Below, piece after piece: positions 63,944 to 64,000 of a stretch of 64,000 nucleotides of DNA. Below the pieces are notes generated by a model. That model was not told the DNA's origin. It worked only from the letters and a program-made list of their open reading frames with translations, and ran no database searches. Position 1 is the stretch's first letter; each line of letters begins with the position of its first letter. This DNA is from Streptomyces sp. HUAS CB01 (GTDB taxonomy: Bacteria > Actinomycetota > Actinomycetes > Streptomycetales > Streptomycetaceae): assembly GCF_030406905.1 (NCBI RefSeq), contig NZ_CP129137.1, forward strand, positions 4,732,001 through 4,796,000, given 5' to 3'. The translations under genes were made by a program, and so were the position numbers.

Positions 63944-64000
63944 ATGGCAGGACGCAGCACGGAAGCGGAGGACAGGCTCCCGGCGCGGGCGAGCCACGGG
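63944..64000 (+). CDS. Start of an unidentified gene (cut by window end)
   Basis: Nineteen codons are visible: MAGRSTEAEDRLPARASHG. GGGAGGG about 8 nt upstream and a 15-bp gap after the ligase gene suggest a third gene of the same operon. Too little sequence to assign a family. Confidence 0.55.
   Translation, partial: MAGRSTEAEDRLPARASHG

Overview
The window is chromosomal DNA from a Streptomyces or a very close relative. GC content is very high, GTG/TTG starts are common, and codons almost always end in G or C. The gene order guaA ... pcrA ... icmB ... sucCD ... purNH ... folD ... mdh ... betaine genes matches, from memory, the conserved core of Streptomyces chromosomes. No tRNA, rRNA, phage, insertion sequence or CRISPR array was seen. 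The window opens inside a GMC oxidoreductase gene and closes about 19 codons into an unidentified gene.

Layout. 1-5.2 kb: end of a cholesterol-oxidase-type GMC enzyme, a repeat-rich LAETG sortase-anchored surface protein, a chorismate mutase preceded by what looks like a Phe/Tyr leader-peptide attenuator, and guaA. 5.2-12.8 kb: Uma2 nuclease-fold protein, cupin, class II aldolase, membrane proteins, and a LiaFSR-like envelope-stress cluster (PspC/toast-rack protein, PspC-histidine kinase, NarL-type regulator). 12.9-23.2 kb: secreted and cell-wall functions (esterase, two NlpC/P60 paralogues, one of them behind a c-di-AMP riboswitch, an M23 peptidase, a lipase) around the helicase gene pcrA. 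23.6-32.5 kb: icmB, then a divergent five-gene module (SWIM zinc finger and DUF5691 leftward; MoxR ATPase, DUF5682 and VWA rightward). 32.7-37.2 kb: two related secreted proteins and sucCD. 37.3-50.5 kb: an XRE/ECF-like/membrane fusion, a DUF6350 membrane protein, purNH, folD, a DUF3017 protein, an XRE-DUF2690 protein and mdh. 51.1-58.3 kb: a five-gene choline-to-betaine and betaine-uptake operon. 58.8-64 kb: a truncated PEP-mutase-family remnant, an AhpD-like protein, a MocR regulator, a DMT-type transporter, and a lipoprotein paired with a glutathionylspermidine-synthase-like ligase.

How the genes work together. Central carbon and one-carbon metabolism (sucCD, mdh, purNH, folD, guaA) is interleaved with envelope maintenance. 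The most notable observation concerns the MoxR/VWA/SWIM module. Its 118-bp divergent promoter region holds a perfect inverted pair of TTGTCAGTG boxes. The leftward copy completes the RecA-independent (PafBC-type) DNA-damage promoter consensus TTGTCRGTG-N8-TAnnnT, and the rightward copy matches it except for one -10 base. pcrA, 10 kb away, carries the same kind of promoter. This suggests that the module, related to the poorly understood yehLMPQ genes of E. coli, belongs to the actinobacterial DNA-damage regulon.

A second theme is gene ends. Most convergent gene pairs are separated either by a long perfect hairpin or by a patch of tandem repeats (33-bp, about 80-bp, about 50-bp and 114-bp units).
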